This document shows, in pieces, positions 44,469-53,162 of a stretch of 64,000 nt of DNA. Numbering within the stretch: position 1 is the first letter of the stretch; every line of letters starts with the position of its first letter. Source of the stretch: Vreelandella massiliensis (GTDB taxonomy: Bacteria; Pseudomonadota; Gammaproteobacteria; Pseudomonadales; Halomonadaceae); the NCBI RefSeq assembly GCF_900155385.1, contig NZ_LT699746.1:1-64000 (forward strand), read 5' to 3'. The position numbers and the translations under genes are program-made. Under the pieces are notes generated by a model that was not told the origin of the DNA, did not search any database, and saw nothing but the letters and a program-made list of their open reading frames with translations.

Positions 44469-46128
44469 AAATCGTCACCGTCGGGCGTAGCACAACGAAC
44501 AAGGAGTTCTGCTGGCGGGAATACTGTTCATCGTCAAGATCGAGGCTTTCCAGCGGCGTCAGCGTATTGCCGTCGGCGGTGATCTGATCATAAGAAATAC
44601 CGCCAAGGATGACGGTTTCACCGGCCATCAGGCGTGCCGCGTTGCTAAAGGATTGCTCTTGAATATCCGGCTGAGTGAGCTGACCTACTTGGTCGCCTGC
44701 GGACAGGTTGATAAATGAAATAATCGACGACATATCGAGGTCGACATTCATTGTTACCAGCCCCGTCTTGTCGTTGTAGTAGGGTGTGATTTCGAGCGTC
44801 AGCCCTGTTTCCGCCACATCGGTTTCCGTGCCACCTGTGAGCGTGTCACCTGTGCTGGATACGTCGATTTCACTGACATACGGCGTTGACTGACCACTGC
44901 GAATCTTGACGCTATTCGCCGATAAGGTGCGAAGCACAAGGTTCTGTTTGGTTTCAGTCGTCCCATAACGCGAGAGCATGTTAATCAGCCCACGCAGTTC
45001 AAAATCACCGCCCAAGTACGCCAGTGATAAATTGCTGCTGTTGACCACACCCGAAATGCGATTGGCCGCCGACGATACAAGGCCGGTTGTGGGGGATGAA
45101 TTGTCGCCCTCACCCGCCGCAAGCCTGCTACCATCGGCATCGCCACTCTCTCCGCCGCCATCAGGCACACCGCCATTGGGCACACCGTTATTTCCGTTGG
45201 ATAAGCTGGCGTTGCCGATAGTGGCTTGTAGTGCCGACCAATCCACGCCGGTATTGCGGTCGCGGTCATGGGATACCGATACCACGGCCACTTGAAGGCC
45301 GATCATTGCGTTGTTGCGTTCTAGGCGTTCCATATAGTCACGCAAGACATGATCACGCGATGCACCGGAGTTAAACGTGACGGAACCTGCGTCGATAGAA
45401 GTCACCACATTGTTCGCGCCCAGTGCTTCTAAATCGCCAGCGACACGCTTTACCAGTTCTTCATCCTGGGGGAGATCAACGTAATACTCGATGCCTTGTC
45501 GTGCGAGGATGTAATTTCCCCGTCCCTTGAAAGAGATGTCTGTCATCATGGAGATAACATCGAGAAGTTCGCGCACAGTGCCGTTAAAGCGAGGAAGCCG
45601 AAACGTCTGACTGCCCACATCAGCAACATTGCTACGCCTTGCGCCAGCAGTTGCCATTTCAGCAGCGCCCTGAATGGCCGTGACAAGCTGATCGTCTGGC
45701 GTGCTCTCACCATCCATAGAAGCAGCAACGGGGTTAGTAGCTCCCTGTTGTGGGGCAGGTGACGCAGAAGCGTTACTCACGGGGATCACATTCACGCCTT
45801 CAAGCGCCAGGGCTTCAACCAGGTCATTGATCGACGTTTGGCCGTGAAACTCCAATGCGACATGCTTTTCACCAATGGCATCGGGCACATCCACGGGGCC
45901 ATGAATGGAAATGCCCTCGCCATCCAAATGATCGAGCATTTGAATCCCTGGCGACGCATTCCAGCTAGACGTGACGCTATCTATGACGGTATTGGTTGTG
46001 GTGTCGATGTCTTTATTGCCTTCTTCTACCAGCCCACCCCCTATTTTGCTGGCACAGCCGGTCATCGAAAGCGTGGCCGCTGCGATGGCACCGGCAATAA
46101 GCGTTTTTGAGCGTGGTTTAACATTCAT
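44461..46128 (-). CDS. pilN: Type IVb pilus secretin lipoprotein PilN
   Basis: A 555-residue outer-membrane secretin. The lipobox LSMTGC places the lipidated Cys at about 25. An N-terminal domain and N0/STN-like region (LEFHGQTSINDLVEALALEGVNVIPV) precede the secretin domain: IGLQVAVVSVSHDRDRNTGVDW, then VKIRSGQSTPYVSEIDV, GLTLEITPYYNDKTGLVTMNVDLDMSSI, and SFSNAARLMAGETVILGGISYDQ near the end. Length agrees with R64/BfpB-type PilN (about 560). It forms the pore through which the pilus exits. Confidence 0.92.
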   Translation of the reverse strand: MNVKPRSKTLIAGAIAAATLSMTGCASKIGGGLVEEGNKDIDTTTNTVIDSVTSSWNASPGIQMLDHLDGEGISIHGPVDVPDAIGEKHVALEFHGQTSINDLVEALALEGVNVIPVSNASASPAPQQGATNPVAASMDGESTPDDQLVTAIQGAAEMATAGARRSNVADVGSQTFRLPRFNGTVRELLDVISMMTDISFKGRGNYILARQGIEYYVDLPQDEELVKRVAGDLEALGANNVVTSIDAGSVTFNSGASRDHVLRDYMERLERNNAMIGLQVAVVSVSHDRDRNTGVDWSALQATIGNASLSNGNNGVPNGGVPDGGGESGDADGSRLAAGEGDNSSPTTGLVSSAANRISGVVNSSNLSLAYLGGDFELRGLINMLSRYGTTETKQNLVLRTLSANSVKIRSGQSTPYVSEIDVSSTGDTLTGGTETDVAETGLTLEITPYYNDKTGLVTMNVDLDMSSIISFINLSAGDQVGQLTQPDIQEQSFSNAARLMAGETVILGGISYDQITADGNTLTPLESLDLDDEQYSRQQNSLFVVLRPTVTIYE

Positions 46129-46756
46129 TACTTGGAACACGGCGGAATCCTTCTCTCATGGCTTCGGTGGCGTTCTCAAAAGACACGATGCTGGCACCGC
46201 TATTACGACGGTCGTGCATATCGTTGTAAGCACGTTCGCATTGCATATCTGCGAAGCGGTCGTTTGCTGGGTCGGCTAATATGGCGGGGGCATCACGCTC
46301 TATCGCGGAGGTGTTTTCGGCTTTATTCCTGGCGCGTGGGCGCTCCAAGACGGGATACTCAACACTGCCATCTTGGTGGATATACCAGCGGTCTTTAATG
46401 CGCTGCCAACAGAGGTTGTCGACAAGTTCATAGGTGTCCACTTGCTCCAAGTAACAATCCACGGTGGGCTCATAGAGCAAACGACGACCGTTGCCATGTC
46501 TCGAAACGATGCTGGAACGCCGAATGATGGCGTCGGTGATTTCGTCTTTATAAATGCGTTCAAGCAAGTGCTGTGGGTAGTGGACGTTTGGGGCGGATGA
46601 AGACTCGTTTTCTGAGGGTGATGCGATAGCCCTTTCCTCATTGCTCCCAGGTGGCGCAAACGGGTTGGCGGTTGCAGCGGTACTAAAGGCAACGCTTGCC
46701 CCTAATGCCGCCACCAGCGCCACGCCCTGCGTCCTTTTCGGCCAAAAGTGTTTCAT
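46118..46756 (-). CDS. Exported protein at the head of the pilus operon
   Basis: A 212-residue protein with a signal peptide (MKHFWPKRTQGVALVAALGASVAFSTAATAN) and a mature part with conserved-looking VDCYLEQVDTYELVDNLCWQRIKDRWYIHQDGS and a C-terminal Cys pair. No family recognised. Starts at 46756, 46768 and a GTG at 46777 are possible. It overlaps pilN by 11 bp, so it is co-expressed and may act like PilL/PilM-type accessory proteins. Confidence 0.65.
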   Translation of the reverse strand: MKHFWPKRTQGVALVAALGASVAFSTAATANPFAPPGSNEERAIASPSENESSSAPNVHYPQHLLERIYKDEITDAIIRRSSIVSRHGNGRRLLYEPTVDCYLEQVDTYELVDNLCWQRIKDRWYIHQDGSVEYPVLERPRARNKAENTSAIERDAPAILADPANDRFADMQCERAYNDMHDRRNSGASIVSFENATEAMREGFRRVPSNEC

Positions 46757-46940
46757 GGATAAAACCATCCAGTTCACGTTAGATAAGGACGATTTTACCC
46801 AGCAGGGTTATTTGGCCTTGTCGCTGAGGGGGTGATTTTTACGGTTTCACTCGCGTCAAAAATGGTTTTGCCGACGCGATTCTAACGCCCGAAGGGCGGC
46901 GTCTTCCCAGCTATCCCCAGGCACCGCATACTGGTGACTG
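46757..46940 (-). promoter_or_regulatory. Region upstream of the pilus operon
   Basis: About 185 bp separates the first pilus gene from the right end of a TnpB element. It should contain the operon promoter. No clear hexamers, repeat or copy of the plasmid-wide element is seen. Confidence 0.3.
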
Positions 46941-46975
46941 CTCCCCGCCCGCCGCGCTACGCGCTTTGGGCGAGG
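46941..46975 (-). ncRNA. Right-end RNA scaffold candidate of element 3
   Basis: About 40 bp after the tnpB stop, minus-strand sequence folds as CTCGCCC ... GGGCGGGGAG enclosing a GCGC/GCGC hairpin. The copy near 61238-61273 is nearly identical although flanks differ. TnpB proteins use an RNA from this end, with the guide being the flanking DNA just beyond it (from 46940 downward). Confidence 0.6.
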
Positions 46976-47014
46976 CTTCCCACTTCTCAGGCCGCTGCCG
47001 GCGCGTGACCGGGC

Positions 47015-48160
47015 TTACGCAGGCCTCCATTGGGCAGAGACCGACAGTCCTTCGGCCTTTAATTTCAAAATACCTTGCTGGCGGATATTGAGCGCGGCGT
47101 TGATGTCGCGGTCGATGCCTTGCGTGCCGCAGCCGGAGCAATCCCAAGTGCGAACCTTCAGCGGCATGTCTGCGACCTTGTGGCCACAGCCAGCGCAGGT
47201 TTTGGAACTGGCGAACCATTGGTCGATTTTGACCAGATGCTTGCCTTGGGCGTCTGCCTTGTACGCCAGCTTTTGGATCAGGCTATACCAACTGGCATCG
47301 GCAATATGTTTCGCCAGCTTGCGGTTTTTCAGCATGTTCTTGACTTTCAGGGTCTCGACCACCACCGCTTGGTTGTCGTCAATGAGTTGTCGAGACAGCT
47401 TATGCTGGAAATCAGCACGGGCGTTGGCCAGGCGCTCGTGCGCCTTGGCCAGCTTCAGCCGTGCTTTCGCACGGCCCTTGCTGCCTTTCTGGCAGCGGGA
47501 GAGCGCTTTCTGCTTGCGACGTAGGTTGGTACGCGCGCGCTTGAGAAAGCGGGGGTTAGTGGTCTTGTTACCTTCGGAGTCGATGGCGAGGTGTGTCAGC
47601 CCCATGTCCACACCCAGCACGGTGTCCACCGTTTGCAGCGGCTTAGGTGCTTCCTCGCCGTCATCAACCAGCACCGAGGCGTAATAATGGCCGGTGGTGG
47701 TGCGGGTTAAGGTGATACTTTTCAGTGTGCCGGTTATTTCACGGTGAAGGCGCGCTTTGATCGGCCCGAGCTTGGGTATCTTGATCTCGCCCTCACCGAC
47801 CTTGATGCCGGTACAGTGATAGCTCGATTGCTTGCCGTGCTTGCGCTTGAACCTGGGGTAGCGGGCTGGCAGCTTGGGGTCAAAGAAGTTCTGGAAAGCC
47901 CGATCCAGGTTAATGCAGGCTTGCTGCAAGGCCATCGAGTCGAAGCCTTTAAGCCAATGGTATTGACGCGACTTTTTTGCCACCGCCAGCAACGGCTTGA
48001 GGTCTTTTTTCGCGCGGAGTTTGGTGCCATGCCGCTTGTACTGTGATCGGATGATATGCAGCGCCTTGTTGTACACAAACCGCACCGCGCCGAACTGGGC
48101 GTTCAAAAACGCTGCCTGCTCAGGGGTTGGATAAATGCGAACTTTGGTGGCTTTCAACAT
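47015..48160 (-). CDS. tnpB: TnpB RNA-guided nuclease homologue with zinc ribbon
   Basis: A 381-residue TnpB from MLKATKVRIYPTPEQ. N-terminal helix-rich domain, then RuvC acidic residues in VLGVDMGLTHLAID, AVVVETLKVKNML and GIDRDINAALNIR. The zinc ribbon is complete (KTCAGCGH ... WDCSGCGTQG). Length and motifs fit an active minimal TnpB (about 380-400 aa). No tnpA is nearby; the Y1 transposase at 17722 could act in trans. It lies between the pilus operon and an array of 22-bp repeats. Confidence 0.95.
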   Translation of the reverse strand: MLKATKVRIYPTPEQAAFLNAQFGAVRFVYNKALHIIRSQYKRHGTKLRAKKDLKPLLAVAKKSRQYHWLKGFDSMALQQACINLDRAFQNFFDPKLPARYPRFKRKHGKQSSYHCTGIKVGEGEIKIPKLGPIKARLHREITGTLKSITLTRTTTGHYYASVLVDDGEEAPKPLQTVDTVLGVDMGLTHLAIDSEGNKTTNPRFLKRARTNLRRKQKALSRCQKGSKGRAKARLKLAKAHERLANARADFQHKLSRQLIDDNQAVVVETLKVKNMLKNRKLAKHIADASWYSLIQKLAYKADAQGKHLVKIDQWFASSKTCAGCGHKVADMPLKVRTWDCSGCGTQGIDRDINAALNIRQQGILKLKAEGLSVSAQWRPA

Positions 48161-48292
48161 GGCATCGGGCTTGTTAAGCTGTATGTATATCCATAATATT
48201 CGATAAAGGGCGAAGATCAACCCCAGCAGCGCTTACGCGCTGCCCGCTTTCCTCCCCGCCCGATTGGGCGAGGGTTCTCGCGGATTTTTGCT

Positions 48293-48358
48293 GAAACCCT
48301 AAATCCGTCTCCTTCACGCCCTAAATATGTCCCCTTGAAACCCTAAATCCGTCCCCTT
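48293..48358. repeat. Three tandem 22-bp direct repeats (iteron-like)
   Basis: Three head-to-tail 22-bp units at 48293-48314, 48315-48336 and 48337-48358 share GCCCTAAAT/ACCCTAAATCC and GTCCCCTT cores; the first and third differ at one base. They are followed by an A/T-rich stretch (48360-48400). The layout resembles a small iteron set or a repressor array and differs in sequence from the rep iterons at 59365-59882. Confidence 0.8.
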
Positions 48359-48405
48359 AAATTCCAAAAAAAATTTCTATTTCAATTACTTAAAACCGCC
48401 GAAAA

Positions 48406-48427
48406 GGAAAAAGGAAAAAGGAAAAAG
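48406..48427. repeat. Short purine tandem repeat
   Basis: Three to four copies of GGAAAAA lie between the 22-bp repeats and the unknown minus-strand gene. All-purine tracts can bend DNA. No function is assigned. Confidence 0.7.
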
Positions 48428-48508
48428 TGTTGCTGTTTAGCCAGCTGCTTTTGGCGCTTGGGCGTAGCCGTCGGATCAAGTGCTTCACTTGGCGGTTCGG
48501 TTTTACGT

Positions 48509-49390
48509 TCACGCAACAGCTTCTCGTAGGGCAGCAAACTGTTCGCACTCAGACGCTACCTGGTGATGCTGAAGAAACTGGGAGAACGACCAAGCCCGTG
48601 ACATCCACGAAAGGCGGTATTCGATATAGAAGACCAGCATCGACCGGCTTTCACTGCCGAGCAGATAGAAATCGCGCTCTAACTGGGTGTGCTTTGGTGG
48701 CGCCGCGTGCTGGCGCAGACGATGGGCAATGGCATCGCATATATCGTCGTCACCGAGGAAAACCATTTCGGCACCAGGACGCTTGGCAACCCGCATGGCC
48801 CCGTGGGAAGTACGGAAGTGTGCAATCCAGGCGTCGTTATCCCCTTGGAAAGCATCGACATCGAGGGTTAATCCAAAAAGCTGATCCAGGTGAACGGCAT
48901 CGTCGTATTCGTCGACAGGTGCTAACAGATACTTCGCTACCCGATGACTCAGTGTGATCGTGGTCTGATTGAACATCAGTGGATGCCACAAGCGAAACGT
49001 CACCGCGCTACCGGCGACATGTTCGCAGAGCAAATGATGATCACGGGGTACGTTGGTGTTGGCGTCGAGCCTGAAGCACTCTTTTGCCGTCACGATCTCG
49101 CCTACCTGGTAAGGCCGGTCAACCAAGGGCTTTTTGCCCGACTTTTCGATTGAGAAGCGATGGCGAATTTCGGCGATCTGAGGATGATCAGAAGGTACGC
49201 TGTTAAGCGTGCGTACTTGCTTGGTGGATAGCTTGATTGCCTCGTCGACCTGAAGGCGGTTGTCGATGACCAGCGGATTCGTACCGCCGAGCACTTTCAC
49301 GCACAGCAAGTAGGTGTTGGCAGGGATGGTCTGCTGCTTGGTTTCCAGCGCGACAGAGGTGATAAAGCCGTCGTATTTGCGGATAGGCAT
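48509..49390 (-). CDS. Unknown 293-residue protein between TnpB elements
   Basis: An intact soluble protein starting MPIRKYDGFITSVALETKQQTIP, with CCAGGAGATCACG before the ATG. The N-terminal 150 residues look beta-rich (NTYLLCVKVLGGTNPLVIDNRLQVD, GSAVTFRLWHPLMFNQTTITLS); the C-terminal part is helical (CDAIAHRLRQHAA, FYIEYRLSWMSRAWSFSQFLQHH). No family is recognised. A copy of the plasmid-wide element lies 66 bp upstream, and three 22-bp tandem repeats lie downstream, so a replication or maintenance role is conceivable but unproven. Confidence 0.8.
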   Translation of the reverse strand: MPIRKYDGFITSVALETKQQTIPANTYLLCVKVLGGTNPLVIDNRLQVDEAIKLSTKQVRTLNSVPSDHPQIAEIRHRFSIEKSGKKPLVDRPYQVGEIVTAKECFRLDANTNVPRDHHLLCEHVAGSAVTFRLWHPLMFNQTTITLSHRVAKYLLAPVDEYDDAVHLDQLFGLTLDVDAFQGDNDAWIAHFRTSHGAMRVAKRPGAEMVFLGDDDICDAIAHRLRQHAAPPKHTQLERDFYLLGSESRSMLVFYIEYRLSWMSRAWSFSQFLQHHQVASECEQFAALREAVA

Positions 49391-49411
49391 CGTGATCTCC
49401 TGGTAGGGATT

Positions 49412-49456
49412 GCGTTAGTTGCTACCAAGTTATCACTGGGTTTAGATCGACCAAGC
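49412..49456 (-). promoter_or_regulatory. Conserved upstream element, copy B
   Basis: On the minus strand GCTTGGTCGAT is followed by CCCAGTGATAACTTGGTAG. It is most similar to copy C at 53063 and lies just upstream of the 293-residue unknown gene. Confidence 0.7.
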
Positions 49457-49602
49457 GAGCGCAAGTCGGGATTTTTGGGGTAATGTTAGACCTGAGTGAC
49501 CATTTTAATGTTTGTTGAACGAAATGTTTGCGGCTGATCCGCAAGTAAGTAGGCGGTATGCTCCCTTCAGGAGCATTGCGGTTTCATCATTTTTGACCTC
49601 CT

Positions 49603-49653
49603 CCCCTTCCTCAGCTTCTTAGGAAGCTGCCGCCTGCGGCGGAAAGGAAGGGG
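49603..49653 (-). ncRNA. Three-way-junction RNA candidate at the right end of element 4
   Basis: An outer stem CCCCTTCC/GGAAGGGG encloses two perfect hairpins, CCGCC-GCA-GGCGG and CAGCTTC-CTAA-GAAGCTG. This lies 88 bp after the tnpB stop on the same strand. The compact fold at this position fits an omegaRNA scaffold, with guide sequence expected at and below 49602. Confidence 0.65.
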
Positions 49654-49741
49654 ATTCCCTGGTTGTCGCCTTCCAGGTTCCTGCTTCGTAGCCCGTTGCC
49701 CTTGGTGGTAACACCTCGGGTCTTACACAAGCTCCACAGGC

Positions 49742-50902
49742 TTAACCTCCCGTGAGCCCCACGGTAGTCGTCTTTTCATGCTGCCGGAGCTTGTCAGCAC
49801 CGACCAGAATGGCTTTGCCCGATTGCAGAATGTTGCGGGCGGCGTTCACGTCGCGGTCGATGCCTTGGGTGCCACAGCGTGGGCAATCCCAGGTACGGAC
49901 GTTGAGCGGCATCTTCTCAGTGATGTGGCCACATTGAAAACAGCGTTTCGAGCTGGGATACCACTTGTCGATCTGGACGAAATCGCGCTCGTACCGTTCG
50001 GCCTTGTACGCCAGTTGTTGGGTAAGCTGATGCCAACCCACGTCGCTGATGGCTTTGGCCAGTGAGCGGTTTTTGACCATATTCTTAATTTGCAAACTCT
50101 CGGCAGCAATGACTTGGTTCTCGTGAATAAGCTGCGTGGAGAGTTTATGGGTGGCGTCGCGGCGCTGATCGGCCAGCTTGGCATGTACCCTGGCCACCCG
50201 ATGCCGCGCTTTGGCGCGGTTCTGCGAGCCTTTCTGTTTGCGCGACAGGTTCCGTTGTGCCCGCGCCAGCTTGCGCTCGGTACGACGGAGAAAGCGCGGG
50301 TTGGGGATTTTGTCGCCGTGACTGGTGATGACGCGGTGCGTCAGCCCCAGGTCGATACCGACCATCTTCGGTGTCACGGGCAGCGGTGTGGCCGCTTCTT
50401 CCACCAAAAAGCTGACGTGGTAACGGCCAGCGGTGTCACAGCTTACTGTGATGCTGCTCGGTGTGCCGGAAAAATACCGACTCCAGCGGATATCGAGTGG
50501 GGCTTTTTGCTTGGCGAGCCACAGCTTGCCGTCGCGCCAGCGAAAGCCGTTGGCCATGTAGGTGGCCGACTGTTTGCGCTGTTTTTTCTTGAAGGTGGGG
50601 TATCGCGCCTGGCCTTTGAAGAAGTTGGAGAAGGCGCGGTCGAGATGCCGGAGCGACTGTTGCAAGCAGACGTTGGACACCTCGGCCAGAAAGGCGGTGT
50701 CAGGCTGTTTTTTGAGGGCGGTGAGCGCTTTGGCGGTGGCGCTGTACCCCATGCGCTCCTGTCGCTCAAACCACGCATCGGTGCGCTGACGCAGGAAATG
50801 ATTGTAAACGTACCGCACACAGCCAAACGTCCGGGCAAGCTGGTCAGCTTGCTCGGGCGTGGGATAGAACCGATAACGGTAGGCACGGTGTACGGTCGTC
50901 AT
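49742..50902 (-). CDS. tnpB: TnpB RNA-guided nuclease homologue with zinc ribbon
   Basis: A 386-residue TnpB (MTTVHRAYRYRFYPTPEQADQL). RuvC residues are in VGIDLGLTHRVIT, VIAAESLQIKNMV and GIDRDVNAARNIL. The zinc ribbon is complete (KRCFQCGH ... WDCPRCGTQG). It is diverged from the 47015 copy and has a different right end. All catalytic positions are present, so it is potentially active. Confidence 0.95.
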   Translation of the reverse strand: MTTVHRAYRYRFYPTPEQADQLARTFGCVRYVYNHFLRQRTDAWFERQERMGYSATAKALTALKKQPDTAFLAEVSNVCLQQSLRHLDRAFSNFFKGQARYPTFKKKQRKQSATYMANGFRWRDGKLWLAKQKAPLDIRWSRYFSGTPSSITVSCDTAGRYHVSFLVEEAATPLPVTPKMVGIDLGLTHRVITSHGDKIPNPRFLRRTERKLARAQRNLSRKQKGSQNRAKARHRVARVHAKLADQRRDATHKLSTQLIHENQVIAAESLQIKNMVKNRSLAKAISDVGWHQLTQQLAYKAERYERDFVQIDKWYPSSKRCFQCGHITEKMPLNVRTWDCPRCGTQGIDRDVNAARNILQSGKAILVGADKLRQHEKTTTVGLTGG

Positions 50903-51027
50903 GGTTAAAATTTAACGTGGTAAATTTAGTATGTCAACTAAGAGGCGCTGCGCGCCTCGCACTATCCTGCCTCGGCCTAAAAGGCCGAGGTTTGACGCGC
51001 ATTTTGATCAAGCTAGGGAGAGCCCTG

Positions 51028-51342
51028 ATGGCAAAATTACTTGATCACGAAGCACCGTTCGTTGAGGCGGCGAAAGAGCAGCTGAAAGCGGAGCGGCCCC
51101 ATATCAGCAATCCCGTCTTTATCGCCTTTGTCGTCTGGCTTCCAGACTCCGACGAGTTTCTAAACACCTACCACAAAAACAGTGATGCAACGGCTTACCA
51201 GTGGGCAAAGGGTGTCCCTGGCATGGCGCGTCGGTTTTCTCGTCTAAAGAAAGCTCAGTCGATAGTGGATGAAAAGGAACAAGCCGTCGTGGCTGTTTTA
51301 TTGGAGACTGCAAAGCAATACGCAGTGGTTCCTATTGAGTAG
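51028..51342 (+). CDS. Small hypothetical protein
   Basis: A 104-residue protein starting MAKLLDHEAPFVEAAKEQL, with AGGGAG upstream. It appears helical with a central FIAFVVWLPDSDEFLNTYHKNSDATAYQWAKG segment. No family recognised. It lies just outside the left end of element 4 and converges on a minus-strand hypothetical gene. Confidence 0.7.
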   Translation: MAKLLDHEAPFVEAAKEQLKAERPHISNPVFIAFVVWLPDSDEFLNTYHKNSDATAYQWAKGVPGMARRFSRLKKAQSIVDEKEQAVVAVLLETAKQYAVVPIE

Positions 51343-51386
51343 ATCGACCCTCACCGTCAGGTGAGAGCCCACCGTCGTCAAGCCTT

Positions 51387-51734
51387 TTAGCTCGCGGCCT
51401 GAATGGCACCAAAGAGCGTTTTATCGTGTTGTTTCTCGATGTCGATATGGCCCCTAAACACCCACTCTTGGGCAATTTTGGCCCAATGCGGCTGACTTAA
51501 CCCAATTGGGTGTCGTCTTGTCGCCTCGTCGGCAATGCCTTCCACGACCTTGGCGGGTAACTTCACGCTCAAACCGCCCTGCTCCGCCCATACCGAAGCA
51601 TGGTCTTCTCCCACAAAGAGCCTCATACGCTTGCCTCGTTGGCTAGTGTGGATCGCCAACGTCGCTGCGTCCTGTGATCCATCAAAGCGGATTGCAGGCA
51701 TTGTGTCGGTTAGGCGGAATTGGCATATACGCAT
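51387..51734 (-). CDS. Hypothetical protein
   Basis: A 115-residue protein, MRICQFRLTDTMPAIRFDGSQDAATLAIHTSQ, then RGKRMRLFVGEDHASVWAEQGGLSVKLPAKVVEGIADEA. A TAGGAG site precedes the ATG. The pattern suggests a compact DNA- or ligand-binding alpha/beta protein, but no family is recognised. It is convergent with the 51028 gene and 78 bp downstream of the exonuclease gene. Confidence 0.68.
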   Translation of the reverse strand: MRICQFRLTDTMPAIRFDGSQDAATLAIHTSQRGKRMRLFVGEDHASVWAEQGGLSVKLPAKVVEGIADEATRRHPIGLSQPHWAKIAQEWVFRGHIDIEKQHDKTLFGAIQAAS

Positions 51735-51811
51735 TAGCAGCTGACTCCTACAAAGCTAAGATATGGTTTTATTTTGCGCTGGTCATACCATGCCAGAACA
51801 TCCATTTTTAC

Positions 51812-52978
51812 CTAGTCCGTGCGAAAAGATGCTCTCCTAGAAATTTCCTCTCGGTCGTAGATCGGATACCAGAAATGGTGGGTCATATTGTAGCGCTCAG
51901 CAGCAGGCGGGAGAGAGTCGATTACGCCGTCTGCATACCCTTCCTCGCGGAGCATCGTGCGAGTACAACACCACTCCGGCGCAGGTGCGAAGCGAAGCCA
52001 ATACTCTTGCTTGATCTCGTCAAGCTGACTTTTAGCAAACAACGCGCGAGCCGAACGCGGCCCCACAAACGCCGCTACGGGCGTTAGCAGGCGACGAATC
52101 CACTTCTCATTGGGAAACCAGTTCATCGTCGCCAGGTGATCGGGAATGTCTCGGTTCCGGTGATAGATGGCCTGAATCTCAACGCCAGCCGCATAGCATT
52201 CGGGAGGTAGGTTGTCGGGCAGCCCCAGAAACACCGCCGCTAACTTCGCCTGTGCCTGGTCGGAAGGCAACTGAGACAACCAGTGGCGGGAAGCCGTTTG
52301 GCGAAGGAAGAAACGCTGTATTAGCCGCTTGGAGTGCTTTTGGGCAGACCACCAGCGCGTTGCCCGCGCCTCACTGATACGTCGCTCATACTGTTCCAGA
52401 GCGCGATTGGCAGCATATAGCGCGTCGGCCCGACGATCCGCCGCCAGACGGCACGCATCGACCTCGGCGCGGTAGGACGCGGAGCCGGTGAGATAGTGCC
52501 AAACGGCGCGGCACGCCAGAGCATCGCTGAGGGCTCGATGGGCGGTGCCTTGCCAATCATGGCCGACATAACGCGCTGCCATGTCGAGCGGCTGCCAACG
52601 GTAATTGCCGTGATAGTCGCTGTATTCGCCATATTCCACGGCAAAGGCCACCATGCAGCACTCCACCTGGGCAATAGCGTTGGCTGCAACATCGGGCAGA
52701 AACCCCATATCGAAAACGGCGTTGTAAATCACGAGGCGGGCACCGGAGATAGCCGCCACTACATCCGGTAATACGTCTTCCAGCGTCGGGGCGCCCCGCA
52801 CATCACTGGGCTCTATGCCATGTATCCGCTGCGCCTTCTGCCACTGCTTACGGCGCTGAGGGCGAATCAAGGTATTAACCAGTGCATTGCCTTGGTCATC
52901 TACGATGGCGATTTCCAGCAACTCGTCACGGCCAGGGTCAAGGCCGGTGGTTTCGGTATCCAAGTAGACAGTCTTCAC
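51812..52978 (-). CDS. DEDDh-type 3'-5' exonuclease (DnaQ-like)
   Basis: A 388-residue protein starting at a GTG after GGAGGTGCTAA. Residues 1-175 form a DnaQ/ExoX-type domain: YLDTETTGLDP (Asp7, Glu9), LVIYNAVFDMGFLPD (second Asp) and the HRALSDALA block with His and the last Asp. The C-terminal 200 residues are helical and basic with WWSAQKHSKRLIQRFFLRQ and no named domain. It probably degrades or proofreads single-stranded DNA on the plasmid or processes transferred strands; the specific role is unknown. Confidence 0.88.
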   Translation of the reverse strand: MKTVYLDTETTGLDPGRDELLEIAIVDDQGNALVNTLIRPQRRKQWQKAQRIHGIEPSDVRGAPTLEDVLPDVVAAISGARLVIYNAVFDMGFLPDVAANAIAQVECCMVAFAVEYGEYSDYHGNYRWQPLDMAARYVGHDWQGTAHRALSDALACRAVWHYLTGSASYRAEVDACRLAADRRADALYAANRALEQYERRISEARATRWWSAQKHSKRLIQRFFLRQTASRHWLSQLPSDQAQAKLAAVFLGLPDNLPPECYAAGVEIQAIYHRNRDIPDHLATMNWFPNEKWIRRLLTPVAAFVGPRSARALFAKSQLDEIKQEYWLRFAPAPEWCCTRTMLREEGYADGVIDSLPPAAERYNMTHHFWYPIYDREEISRRASFRTD

Positions 52979-53062
52979 TTAGCACCTCCGAAATGGGGCC
53001 GGTTTCAAGCATTTAATCCGAAGCCGTAAACACCAAAAAGCCTTTAAAAAATATCGCGGATC

Positions 53063-53107
53063 GCTTGGTCGATAAAAAACCCATGATAGCTTGGTAGTAA
53101 ATGAAGC
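53063..53107 (+). promoter_or_regulatory. Conserved upstream element, copy C
   Basis: GCTTGGTCGAT followed by ACCCATGATAGCTTGGTAG. It lies 179 bp upstream of the Cys-His-Asp protein gene; a 25-codon frame beginning at 53101 lies between and could be a leader peptide. Confidence 0.7.
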
Positions 53108-53162
53108 CAAAAATCCCTTTTATGGCATATAAAACAGATACTTATACCGATAATACAGGTTT

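Larger units (their letters stand above)
46941..48273 (-). mobile_element. TnpB-only IS200/IS605-type element (element 3)
   Basis: A tnpB with no tnpA, bounded by hairpin-forming ends: left-end CTCGCCCAATCGGGCGGGGAG at 48252-48272 (minus) and right-end CTCGCCCAAAGCGCG ... GGGCGGGGAG at 46941-46975. The same two ends flank the TnpB element at 59973-61273, so both belong to one subfamily and the limits can be placed fairly precisely. Confidence 0.82.
49603..50990 (-). mobile_element. TnpB-only IS200/IS605-type element (element 4)
   Basis: A tnpB without tnpA. The left end carries perfect hairpins GAGGCG/CGCCTC (50942-50958) and CCTCGGCCT/AGGCCGAGG (50970-50990). The right end carries the three-way-junction structure at 49603-49653. 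Limits are approximate at the left. Confidence 0.75.

Noticed and set aside
48581-48600. Sixth copy of the conserved upstream element (CGACCAAGC)
   Set aside because: It lies inside the coding region of the 48509 gene and lacks the second conserved block.
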